64,000 bases of DNA from Quillaja saponaria (taxonomy: Eukaryota; Streptophyta; Magnoliopsida; Fabales; Quillajaceae), in NCBI GenBank assembly GCA_029379385.1, contig CM055607.1:29633235-29697234 (forward strand), in the 5' to 3' direction. The notes under the pieces were generated by a model. That model saw nothing but the letters and a program-made list of their open reading frames with translations. It did not search any database and was not told the DNA's origin. Numbering within the stretch: position 1 is the first letter of the stretch; every line of letters starts with the position of its first letter. Below are positions 13,058 through 25,000 of this stretch, in pieces. The position numbers were made by a program, and so were the translations under genes.

Positions 13058-16000
13058 GTATATACATAATTTTATATAAATGATGAGTCAAACTTTAAGT
13101 TGTCATTTATTTATTTTTTCCTTTAGCAAAGTATTTCTAACTGCAAATTAATAGCAGAAAAAAAAAGGAACAAGGGAACTTCACATGGGAAATTATTTTC
13201 TCTTTTTTCAACCAGATATTAAGACTCCTTTATTGAGTTAGTTACAGCCCTTTTAAATAAGTTATGGGTTAAATTGTTATTTGTGTTAGTTACAGGCCTT
13301 TTAAAATAAGTTAAATTGGGTAATTGTTCTTTGATTTAGTTACAGGGCTTTTAAAGCAAGGCTTGCACCATCCAAAACAAGGCCTGTAATCACAAAGCAA
13401 AACAAGCACTATTAATTTAAATGAAATGTTGCGTTAGAGTCGTCTTCTCTATGAGACGATTAGGGCACGAAGAGAAACAGTCTGTTGAGCCTCCGAAAAC
13501 CCAGCAGCAAACTCGAAAAATCCTACCAGTGCGGGTGAAGAATTGCACCTTCCGTCGACCACTTTCACTAAACAATCCTTGTCTTCATGGGATCGCGCAT
13601 CCATCATGATTAGGTCGTGCTCCAATCTTGCCTCAAAGCAATGTTTTAAAACTGGACCCATGATCGACTAGAAAAATTTGTACGAGTCTCGGATTATGGG
13701 TTATTGGACCAGACGACGTCATAAATATATTTTATATTTTAAATATTATACATATTTTATAAATTTTTCTATTAATTATAAATACTAAATACATGATAAA
13801 ACAAAAGATAATAATTCAATATTCATTAAATAATAAGAAAATCACATACAAAATAGTCAAATATAATTATTAATAATTAATATTGATTTATTTTGCATCA
13901 CAACATTCAAATTTTAACTTATGCATAAAAATAATATCAATATAAAATATAATTGTTTCATTAATCTTTAATATAAAATATAAATATTTCATTAATTCTT
14001 AATAAAAATAATAGTTTTTTTAAACGATTCGATTTGATCAAACAAGCACTAGTTCTAAATTTTTTCCTATTTTTACGGTTTTTACAGTCCAACCACCAAA
14101 ACGGTTTTTGATTCAACCCAATTCGATTTGTCACCCAGGCAACTGTCCTATAGGCCGAATCAATCTGATTTTCAAACATTGCATACACCTATTCAGGAAT
14201 ATGTGTCCATCTGTGTATAACTTTTAAAATCAATATATTGTCAAAAGCTAACCTTCCAACTTTGTCAATGACTTCATGGAAAGGACCTGCAATAATTCCT
14301 CAATAGCCTCCTTTGTTACACCAACTGATATCAACTCTTTCTTTATATCCTCTACAGGGATTTTCTCAATCTGTTACAAATTAATCACATTCAAATTACA
14401 TATATACATTTAACAATAAATATTTTATACTATTTACAAGCACGTGTTTATGCACATACCAAATTTTTTAATTTTTTTTTAAAGTATAAATTGTTAATTT
14501 TAAATTTGAGTCTTATTTAAAAGATAAAAAATGAGTTAGTGTCCGAGTAGGAGTGAGGTTGGTAGTTATTAAAAAGTTAATATTATTTTTTAATTTTCTA
14601 ATTAATAAAAAAAATATTTGAGTGGGTAGGATAATGAGTAGTTAATAAGAGAAAAAAAATAAATTATATATATTTTTAATTAATTTAAATGAAATAATAT
14701 ATATACTTATTATAAATTATCAGACCATAAGAGTTTTCTGGCTTTTAGAATAGTATTGATATACAAATATCTATTTATCAAGGCACTCGGTGAAAAGTGA
14801 TATACAAAAAGAAATTGAATTTAAGAAAAGAACATAACAGCAGAAAACTAACACCGTAAAACAATTGAAAACCAATGACAGCATCATAAAATCCCAGTCA
14901 TAAAGGAGTAGATTGTGCATGACTTTGGAAAAGTCTAGCATATTAAACTAACAGCATTACCACCTAAAGATAAAAGTAATGAACAGAATCTAAAGACTAT
15001 ATCTATCTTCTTGATGTTACATTGAACTTGCTTTCTTGAGAACAAAACAAGGAACAAGTGAAGTTAAACTATATCTATAATTTAAAAAATAAAAACTGAA
15101 TATACCAAATCAAAGAGCAGCAGCATACTTCACTAACCTTGTCTATGATGATGCAAACCTTTCCAAATAAACTTTCAGGTATAGAGTAGCACTTCAATAC
15201 TTCCTGCAAAACCTGTAAAGAAGGAGAAGATAAGATTCACTATAATGACAGCTTTGAATCTTTCTTTTATTAAAAAAAAGAAATTAAAATGATATAGAAA
15301 TACAAGGTAGAGAGTACATCACAACACCAAATGATACCTAGAAGCACATAAACGAGAGCTGGATTAAATAAAGAACCAATAACAGTTACCACAACTTGTG
15401 CATATCTACAAAGGTTTAGTGAATTACAGGCAAATTAAGAAATTGTAGGCTCAAGCCACTCAACATCATAAACCCTTAGTAAACACTAAATGAAAAGGAA
15501 GAGAAAAGATAAACTGAGCCACCTAAAGAATCCAGAGTAACAGTCAATCACAAACTTCCTTCTGCCCTTTTGAATATCTCACGAAGCATATGGTGCAGAT
15601 CTAAAATACTACTCATACAACCTGCCAATTCAAATCACAGAAGCTTAAGAACGGGCAAATTTCTACTAACAAATAAAATTGTAGACTCTACCAGTGTCCT
15701 ATCTCGTCTAAGCAAAATTTGGATTTCATTCACCCTTTAGGAATAGCCATTCAAACTGTGAATTTTTCTTCATTTTAACATACATAAGTACAAACCTCCT
15801 ACAAGTTTCTAATTGTACGTATAAAGTGTTTAATATATTTATTGTGTAATACAACTTGGCAAGATAATAAATTATTCATGCGATTCACATTCTTTAAAAT
15901 GGAAGCCAAGGACTTCTCGTAAAACAAAGAAAAATATAGCTAATGCATAATGGAATTAGCTCATAGAGGCACACAACTTGATTATTGCAAATTATGAGAA

Positions 16001-19000
16001 TTGAGAAGTATACAAACTACTAACAATACTACAAAAAAATCTTTAATTGTAATAAAAATGATCTTCAAACAATGTTTGATGGGCGTTTTTCAGTCTATGT
16101 TCATAAAATGAAGAATTTCATACCTTTCGGCTTGAAACCTTGAATCCAACATCTGCTGCTGTGATTCCTAATCGCTTGAAAAAAGTGACGATGGAAGAAA
16201 GAAGTTCTGCTTCAGCCTAGAGCATATAAGCAAATCTAATCACTACAAGGAAATGCATCTAGAAGACTACAACTTAACACATTAAACTATTTTTTTTTAC
16301 TACCATCCAATGCTGTTAAATTACGTCTGTTAGTGAATTAGCCATACAATTTCACAGAGGTAGAATGACTATTAGAGAATTTAATTTTTCTTTTTGATAT
16401 GCATTACTATGTAAATGACAGCTAGTGACTATATTACAAGTAACATCAGAATAGGATTGAAACGCTAGGATATTCAATGTTTTTGCTTAGAGGTTAATGC
16501 TGGGGTATTTAAGGATTATTTTTTGCCACACAAACTAATTTGGCACAGAATAGTCTTCTTGGCACCTCTAAGGTATGTTCTGCTTCAGGAATTTTAGGAG
16601 GGTTACCTTATCAGATCTACAACAAGATTGGAGGGCCCTTATGCATTAGCTAATACTTAGTTTTGTTCCTGTTTTCTTTTTGCAGGGAAAATCCTTATCA
16701 TTCTTATTGTACTCTTCTACTTTCTTAATAATTTCTTCTTCTATCAGAAAATGAGAAACATTAGGAAAACATTCATTGCTGTGTTTCAGAAGCAGGATAA
16801 AAGAAGCAAGTTCAGCTGTAATCAAGTGCGTGAAATAGAGGGGGGACTGGACAAGGAATAATTTTCAAGTCATCTTTACAGGTCGTTACACCATAACTGC
16901 TGTTCTAATATGGTTATATTTCCATCACTGACAGCACCCAACGGCCATGCTACCCAGCATGGTAATGGGACAAAAAAAATTAGAACACCTCATTACTTTA
17001 TATGTGTTTCAAGTTGGCAGTACATACTGTAACATCATCTACACCAATAATATCCATGTTCCACTGGTAGTGCTCGCGCCTCCGTCCCCTTGTCATTCTC
17101 TCGTATCGCCAACATTGTCCTATAGTGAACCATTTCAGTGGCAGGGACAAAGATTTTCTGGCAAGGAAACAACATAGAATCTGATTCTAATATCCACATA
17201 TAAAAACTTAGCAACCACATAGGTAAATGCTGGAATTCAGATATCAAACTTTAGTTATAGAAAATAGCATGGAAAGATAAAGAATAGGCGGCATATGCCG
17301 TTTTCATACAAAGTGAATGCATAATCAGATTTTAGTACCCTTTCTGAATTACCAGCCTTGCCAAAGATGGAGTGAGTTCAGGTCTTAATGCAACTCGACG
17401 ATTTCCCCGGTCTTCAAAACAGTATAGCTGCAGATTGAAGAGTACTCATTTTTCAGATTTGAATACTAAAACATACCAGAATCTGCCAGCATTCCGTGTT
17501 CCATTCAGTGTCAAAAAGCACAAGCCAGGCATCATAGTGAGGGTATCCCACCAAGCACACATCAGGTCAAATAAGACATCCATCTTCGGATTTTACATAA
17601 AGCATGCGGTCATTCTTTTGCAGGAAATTTAAATTGATTAACTATTACCGCCAGCTCTTGGACCTCGCCATAACACTTGTTTTTGCAAAAAATTTAAAGC
17701 AAAAAGTACAGGCTGATACCTGGCATATAATCTGGTGCTGTATTTATCAAATGTCCATAATTATACACATATGCTAGAACAACCAGGATATCCTTATCAT
17801 AAAAGTTTATGAAACAGCAAAAGAAAACATTATCCTAAAATATTTAGAGTTATCTACATGAATACTTTAGAACAATAAATTGGAATATACCAAACAAAAT
17901 TTTTCCCGGTAATATAATATTGAAAGAAAAAGCTAAAACAGGGAGAAATCTTTATACTCAAGGGGAACAAAAAGACTGGTCAGCGTGTTTCTTCCTTTCT
18001 ACTGTTTCAGGTTGTGCCATTCTGAACAAGACTGATTTTTCTAAGTCTCATCTAGGAGACAACCTCAGTCTGTTGATTTGGGAATCTTGTGCTTGATAAA
18101 ATGTATAAAGCAATTAGATAAATGGAACAATGTTTTCATTCTCTAGGAGGAAGCACTACTCTTATCAACCCCTGCTAGTCTAATATCCATGGTTCTAACT
18201 CTTAGAACCCTGTATGAGTGGCTGACCATCTTGAGAAGATTATGAGGAATATCTTGCAGTACAAATGGCATCGCCTAAGGAAGCGAATCCAAGTACACAA
18301 GATATACAAGGTTCATCTACTAAAGGACCAGAAAAGCAAAAAGCAAAACCAATGCAACAAAGGGTGCATTTGGATTGGCGGTGAAGAAGAGACTAGGTCA
18401 AAAAGGCCTGAGGTCATTTTGCCTCAAAAGTGCGGCTTGTTTGGGTGGTTCAAAAATCATGATCAGTGAAGCTATTTTGTGTATAAATTACTAAAAAAAC
18501 ATTTATTTGTTGTATTAAAAATAAACAAATTATGCAGTTTTATATTAATCAGTTTTGATTTTTCATTAAAATTAAAGAAATAATTAATTTAGTTTTGATG
18601 TTTAATTGAAATTAGACTAATTCCACACAAACGAATTAAATTAAAAAAGCAAAAAAAAAAAATATAAAAAAATACAAATACTAAATTAAAAAAATAAATA
18701 AATACTAAAAAAAATTCAAATGCTAAATAAAAAATACATTGCCGCAAATTAACTTCATTTCCTCTTTTCTAACTCAAATTTGAACTCAAGCCAGCTAATT
18801 TAAGAGCTCAAGTCTCTTAATCTAGTAAAAGTTTCTCTATTCACTGGCACTTACACGAGCTCAATGATTTCGGCTAAATTTTCAGCCCTCATAGAATCTA
18901 AGAAATTGTCTTATTGTTTCTAGGACACAGCCAATAAAGGGGGTTGTTCCCTCAAAAGCCAAGGTTTGGCTCGAGGAGGATGAAAGACGAGATTAGGCAA

Positions 19001-22000
19001 ACTTTACTTAGTCATCTCCAGCAGCTCATCTATTGAATTTTGCTTGACAGCCGCGACTTTGACCTTACCCTTGGCCTTCCTCTTCCTCTTCCTCCTTTGT
19101 GGGATACAACTAGCTCCACTAGCGCTAGCTACAGATGGTGTCGTGATGGACACTGCTAGGTGCTCAGGGTGGGAAACTGTCCCTTACCCAAGTATTGGGC
19201 ATACACATTGAAATCTCCAAGTTCAGGAGATTCTTCGTATTCATTTCCGGGATTAAAACCATAACATTCATAAAGGGTGGAGTTGGTGTGTACCCAAGTT
19301 CTTCATCATCATTGTCGCCATCATCAACTGATTGCAAAACTCTAGAAGATGGAGTATATACTTCTAATCCTAAAGCATAATGGCCAACAAAGACAAAGTC
19401 TAGCTAGTCAGCCAATTCGAAACTCTTGTTCCCGAATCTCTAAACTTTCTTACCATGTCACTGTATTCATAAAAATTATTAGATACAGCTAATTTAATTT
19501 TTTTTTAAAACGCAAAATTGAATAAAATTCATTAAATTTACCTTCACTTGTTGCCTCACCACTCGTCCGTCCCCATCCCATTTTTTGTCCGAATCCCATC
19601 CAGTGTCGGTTTGCTTCCCCAATTTCAAAAACAAGTTCTATTCTTTCCGCAATCAATCCCACTTATTTTTTAAATAAGAGTATCGTAATGTATGCCCGAT
19701 AAACTCAGTGAATCAGGCACCGATACTAGCCTAACCGGAACCATTGAATACCTGAGACCGACCTTGTTTTTTCCTTTCCTCAATACAGCAATCGACAATA
19801 ATTTTGACCTCTCCCAGTCTCCACATAATTCTACCAATGTTCTCCATTTTGAACAATAAAAACGAAATTTAGAAAATTTGAGAGAAAGAGAAATTAGATG
19901 AATTTTGAATGAATTTGAAAATGGTGTGAAAAAATTGAGGAGGGGAGTTGATTATTTATAGAGTTAGGAAAAAAAAAATTCAGAATCTGCCTGTTTTTTA
20001 CTGTTGGCCAGATTTTTAAAAAACAATATTTGAATTCTTGACCGCTGATTTGCAACGTTCAATTTTTTTTAAAAAAAAAGGGCCGGCCAGGCTAGGTATA
20101 AAGGGAAAAGGGAAAGATAATTTGGTAAAATAAGGGCAGGGACATGGTGGGAATTAATGAAAAAGAAGAAGGGCAAAATGGAGAGAAAAATAAGTTGGGT
20201 TGCAGCCCCTTGGAGAAGCACCAAGATTGGCTTCATTGTGTAGTAAGATGAGACAGCCCAAACGGACTACAGCACGTCGCTAGCAGCAAACAGGCCCTGG
20301 GTCACACCATAAAGCCCCAACTAAACAAGGCCAAAGCAATACCTTATCTAAAAACTTTTTAGGGTTGTGTACATGAATACTTGAACACAAAAATGTCAAT
20401 TTTTGAAAATTCAAGCACAAAAGTTGTAAAAGTTATCGTTGGAGCCGCACTCTTAAACCAATCAATTGGTGATAAGAGGAGAGTTTTATTTACTTATAAA
20501 GATTGTGAAACTCTCTAGCCTTAGCAATGTGGAAGTTCACACATTGACACCTCCTTACATGAAATGTGAAGATCCAAAATCGTGAGATAGAGCCCATCAG
20601 TCGTGGGCCGATCAATCGTCGGGTGTAGGCGTAATAGAGCAACCCATCAGTCGTGAGCCAAGCTCTAGTACCATGTGAAATAAAATAGAATAAGGAAAGA
20701 ATTATAGGCTTGACTGATATCGAATGGTTTGACGGTCCAACAGTACCTTCGTGAACTTTCTTACTGTGTCTCTTTCTAGCAATGCTTCTTTAATTTTTCA
20801 AGAAAATCCCACTATGCCTCTTTCCAGCGATGCTTTTTTAATTTTCCAGGAAAATCAGGTTGTGCCTCTTTCTAGCCAACAAGAATATTGTTTACGGGTA
20901 CCAGTATGTTCATCAAACGGATTAAAGCTTGACCTATTGTTCTTAGTTTGTCATCAAACGGATTAAAATTTGACCTATTGTTTTTAGGTTGTTGTAAGTA
21001 AGGAAGAGTATTGAGATTGATAATTAGGTTTTATTTGTACAATATTAAGCATTATATGCTCTATCTTAAGGGGGAGTGTTAAGAATATAATATTAATGCA
21101 TTATATAGTCCTACATTGTTTAGATGTGAAAGTCTATGTTTTATTATTTACTATAGATAAAACTTATGGGTATAGGCTTTGAAATATCAATCAAGCCTAC
21201 AATCATTTTCCTTATTCTATTCTATTTAACAGTTATAAATATCATGTTCTAATTCATATTCAAATTTAGCCTTATCAAATAATTTACATCAATTCTAACA
21301 AAAGACCTGTCTTTGTTAGAATAGTAAATAGTTTCCTTGATTAGACATTAGGGTTGTACTATAGTTGACTTACTTGTACTGCATATATTCTTACAATATA
21401 AATATATATTCTTTGTGTGAGATATACTCGCTCAATTACCCACAATATTTAGGGTGTCTCTCATTCTCTCTAGCTTTTTACATTTATATGGTATCAGAAC
21501 TAGAGGAAAGAAAACCCTGGTCTCTTTCTCTTTTTTTCCCGTTGAGTATCCTTCACCAGTGGTGCTATTTATTTTCATATTGATTTGCATCTACCCAGGT
21601 TAGATATTATACAACCCGGCCTCGATTTTCAACACCTTCTATACCACAAGCATTAGAAAGTCCCTCTCGATCTTCCCTCGAAGTTGCAGATTCAGAAGCC
21701 TTCACAGGCACTGTTCGTTTGATGCCGCTCCACCACAAAACCAGTGGACCAGCTCTGCCCAAACCGTTACTGACGTCCACGCGCCAGCAAAACCAATGGA
21801 CTGGCTCTACCCAAACTGTTATTGCCCTCCACGCACCAACTAGCACTCTATAGTCCGGCGGTTTAGCTTGGACAAATCTGGTTTTCCTTGTTTTTCTCAA
21901 CATGTGTGAATTTTTCAAATTGCAAAGCCACCTTTGATCCAAACAATTATGTCTACCTTCAAAAATTCAATCATGGTTTCAAAACCCAATACTTTTACCT

Positions 22001-25000
22001 TTGCCTTCTTTAGATCTCCAGTTATCACCACCAAAAAAATTCTCTAGATCTAATTATTTATCATGGGCTGCTCATGTTAAGCTAAGGTTTATGAGGCAAG
22101 GCTACGAAGATCATTTGATCAAGAAATTAATAGACATTCCTTTTCCTGAACAGCCCACTTGGAAGAAAATCGATGCTCAATATGCAGTTTACTGTGGTCA
22201 TCCCTCACGACCACAATACTACAGATCTTTCAATCTTATAAGACATGTTCTGACTTATGGGAAAGGGCGAAAGGTTTATATACTAATGATATTCAATGCT
22301 TTATAAACTATGATTGCTAATATGATGAGTTTGAAACAGCTTAATCAAAACAGGTCTACTTTTTTAGGCAATAAAAGAAGAATCTATTGAATTGTTACCC
22401 ATCACCAATAACACTGCTAACCAAGTGGCTCAGCGAGACAAGCTATGCATGGTTCTAATTTTGTATGAACTCAAAATCAATCTAGACCCTGTTCGCCATC
22501 AAATCATGTCTAATCCCACTATTCCCCCGAAGATATTTTTACTCAACTGTTATGTCTCTCAAGAGACTACTCTCCTTGATTCCTCTATCTTGGTCTTACA
22601 ATATAGTAATCAAGAAGTTCGTGAGGGAGGAGGAGGTGAAGGAGGTCGAGGCACAAGTCCCCAGTGCACTAATTGTAATTGGATATTTCATACCAAGGAA
22701 AGTTACATGGCTAACCATCTCATGCAACTAATATTGTTCAAACAGATAGCCAAACATCTTCAGCTACACCATCTGAAGGCAAATAACTTAGTGTTTCCTT
22801 GTCTTCTGCTGATTATAATGAGTTCTTACAATACCAGACTACCAAGCAATCTTCCTTAGCTACTCCTATAGGTAATTTTGTGACTATCTCTCTCAACATG
22901 CTTCCTCAAGAGCTTGGATTCTTGACTCTAGTGCATCTGATAACATCTCTAATAACACTAAACTTTTCTCTCACATTAAAAGTTCTTCACCATCTTCTAC
23001 TGTTATTTTAGCTAATGGTTCCAAAACAGCAGCCAAGAGTATGGTTCAAGCTACACCTCTACCCTCAATACCATTGGAATATGTTCTTTATGTTCCTGAA
23101 TGTCCCTTCAACTTAATTTCTATTATTGTTTTGTCCTTTTTATTGTATAGTATTGAGGCACGGGACGATGAATGGCACATGGCATGAGATACAAGGCCTT
23201 TACCTTACGATGCCTACATCTTCAATGGCCAGCTTTACGGATGTGTGAACCATTCTCAAACATAGTTGTTTGGGTCATCCTACTTTCTCCAAACTCCAGA
23301 AGACAATTCCACGTCTATCTACTTTGTCATCTTTAGAATGTTAGTCGCGTCAACTTGGCAAGCACACATGTGCTTCATTACCACAGCATAGTCATTTTAA
23401 ATCAAATGTTTGGGGTGCTAGTCATGTCAACTCAACAGTGGGATTTCATTACTTCGTTATTTTCATTGACAATTATTCCCCAAGCACTTGGTTGTTTTTA
23501 ATGAAAAATCATTAAGAATCTATTTACTATTCCAACAATCTTCGTCTGTGAGTAAAACTTGTAAATTTATTGTCAAACTTTACATTTCTAAAACTCCTTG
23601 TAAAGTCAATAAGTAACATTTTAAAGCTTGGTTTGGTAATACTGTGACTTTTTGAGAAGTGTTATGTTCTCATGACTCTCTTAGAACTGCTTTTAAAAAA
23701 TTACAGCAATATTGTTTGGTAAAATAATGCAAAATTACTCTAAATAAGTAGAAGGCACAAATTAGTGTTTAGTAAATTCATTGTAAAACTGCTTTAAAGA
23801 TTTAAATTGGCTATAATAAATATTGATAATAAAAAAATATAATTAACCTACTATATTAATTAATAAACAGATAAATACGAATTTTCATTAAAAATTGATG
23901 TGATATTAGTCTTTTAAACTTTCGAGAACGAAAGCCAGCTTTTAAAAACACTTCTTTAGGTGCTTTTAAAAGCCTATTGCAAAAGCACTCTATTTTTTTT
24001 TACCAAACATAAAAAAAATTGAATTATTTCATAAGCACTCTCTAAAGATCATTACCAAACCAAATCTAATGGGACAGAGTGAGCAATACAATATTCTACG
24101 CAAAAGCTGAACTCAAAGAAGAATATAAACAATGTTTTTAGGATCGCAACTCATAGGATCGTCTAATCTTACGATCCCACATAGAAGACACGAGTTAAGA
24201 CAAAGAAAAAATAACATTCGACTAAGAACGGGAATAGGATCGTTGAGATTGGAAGCAAGATCATGAAATCGTATTTCTTCACCCATTCTTAGCAATCCTA
24301 TAAAATTGCATTTTGGGACCAAATTTTTAAGTGGGCTAAATTTTCAAGAGGGTTTCTGAAACCCAACCAAAACACAATAAATGTTACGTTCTCCTTCTCT
24401 TTCTGCCCTAACTTCCCTCTATATTGGCCGCAAAGAAGAGATTGTAAGCATACTGCTTCAAACGAAGCCATTGCAGAGCACATCGATGCCAACGTTGAAC
24501 TCCTTTTTACCATCAAAGGTGTCTGCAGCTAACTCGCCTCCATTTTCTTCTTCGAAGGTGTTTGCAGTTAGCTTTGAAGTTCTATCCCGCAAAGATTTTT
24601 TGACTTTGTAGAGGCAAAGCTCTTGCTTTTTAAAAATGTGACAATTACTCTCGTTCTCGCTTCTGGGTGAGTTTGTTTCCACTTGTATTGCTTTTAAGCT
24701 ATCTGCATATATGAGATTGCAGAGACAGAGCTCTTGTATTTAGAATTTGATCATGTATAATATTGAATTGAGTATTGACAATAAGGCAGTGCTACATATA
24801 TGAAGTTTTTGTTCAACTTCATCTGTGTAATTGGGTATAATTATAAAATTATTTTTGTTCAATTTAATATTTGTAGAAAATTGGACTTAGTTTGGTTATG
24901 CTTTAATTGGATGGGTTTTGAGTTGGGGGAGGGAGGGTTGAAGGGGAAATCATGAAATCAATTTCTGATAGTTCTCAGTTGGGCTCTACTTGGAAAAAAG

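Larger units (their letters stand above)
12599..14252. other. Intron 7 of the synthetase gene, with TA microsatellite and repeats
   Basis: Holds a (TA)n tract at about 13015-13055. Three imperfect tandem units of about 55 bp lie at 13231-13365, each around TTAGTTACAGGSCTTTTAAA. A MITE-like element follows at 13638-14182. No exon is missing here: flanking exons 7 and 8 join in phase. Confidence 0.6.

Noticed and set aside
13421..13661. Overlapping open frames on both strands in synthetase intron 7
   Set aside because: No recognisable domain, both strands open by chance, and they sit between a microsatellite and a MITE-like element.
17372..17632. A plus-strand gene over the synthetase exon 3 region
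   Set aside because: It is antisense to exon 3, whose frame, motifs and splice phases are well supported.
20751..20966. A small protein with internal repeats
   Set aside because: The repeats are nucleotide tandem units in the interior of an LTR-element remnant.
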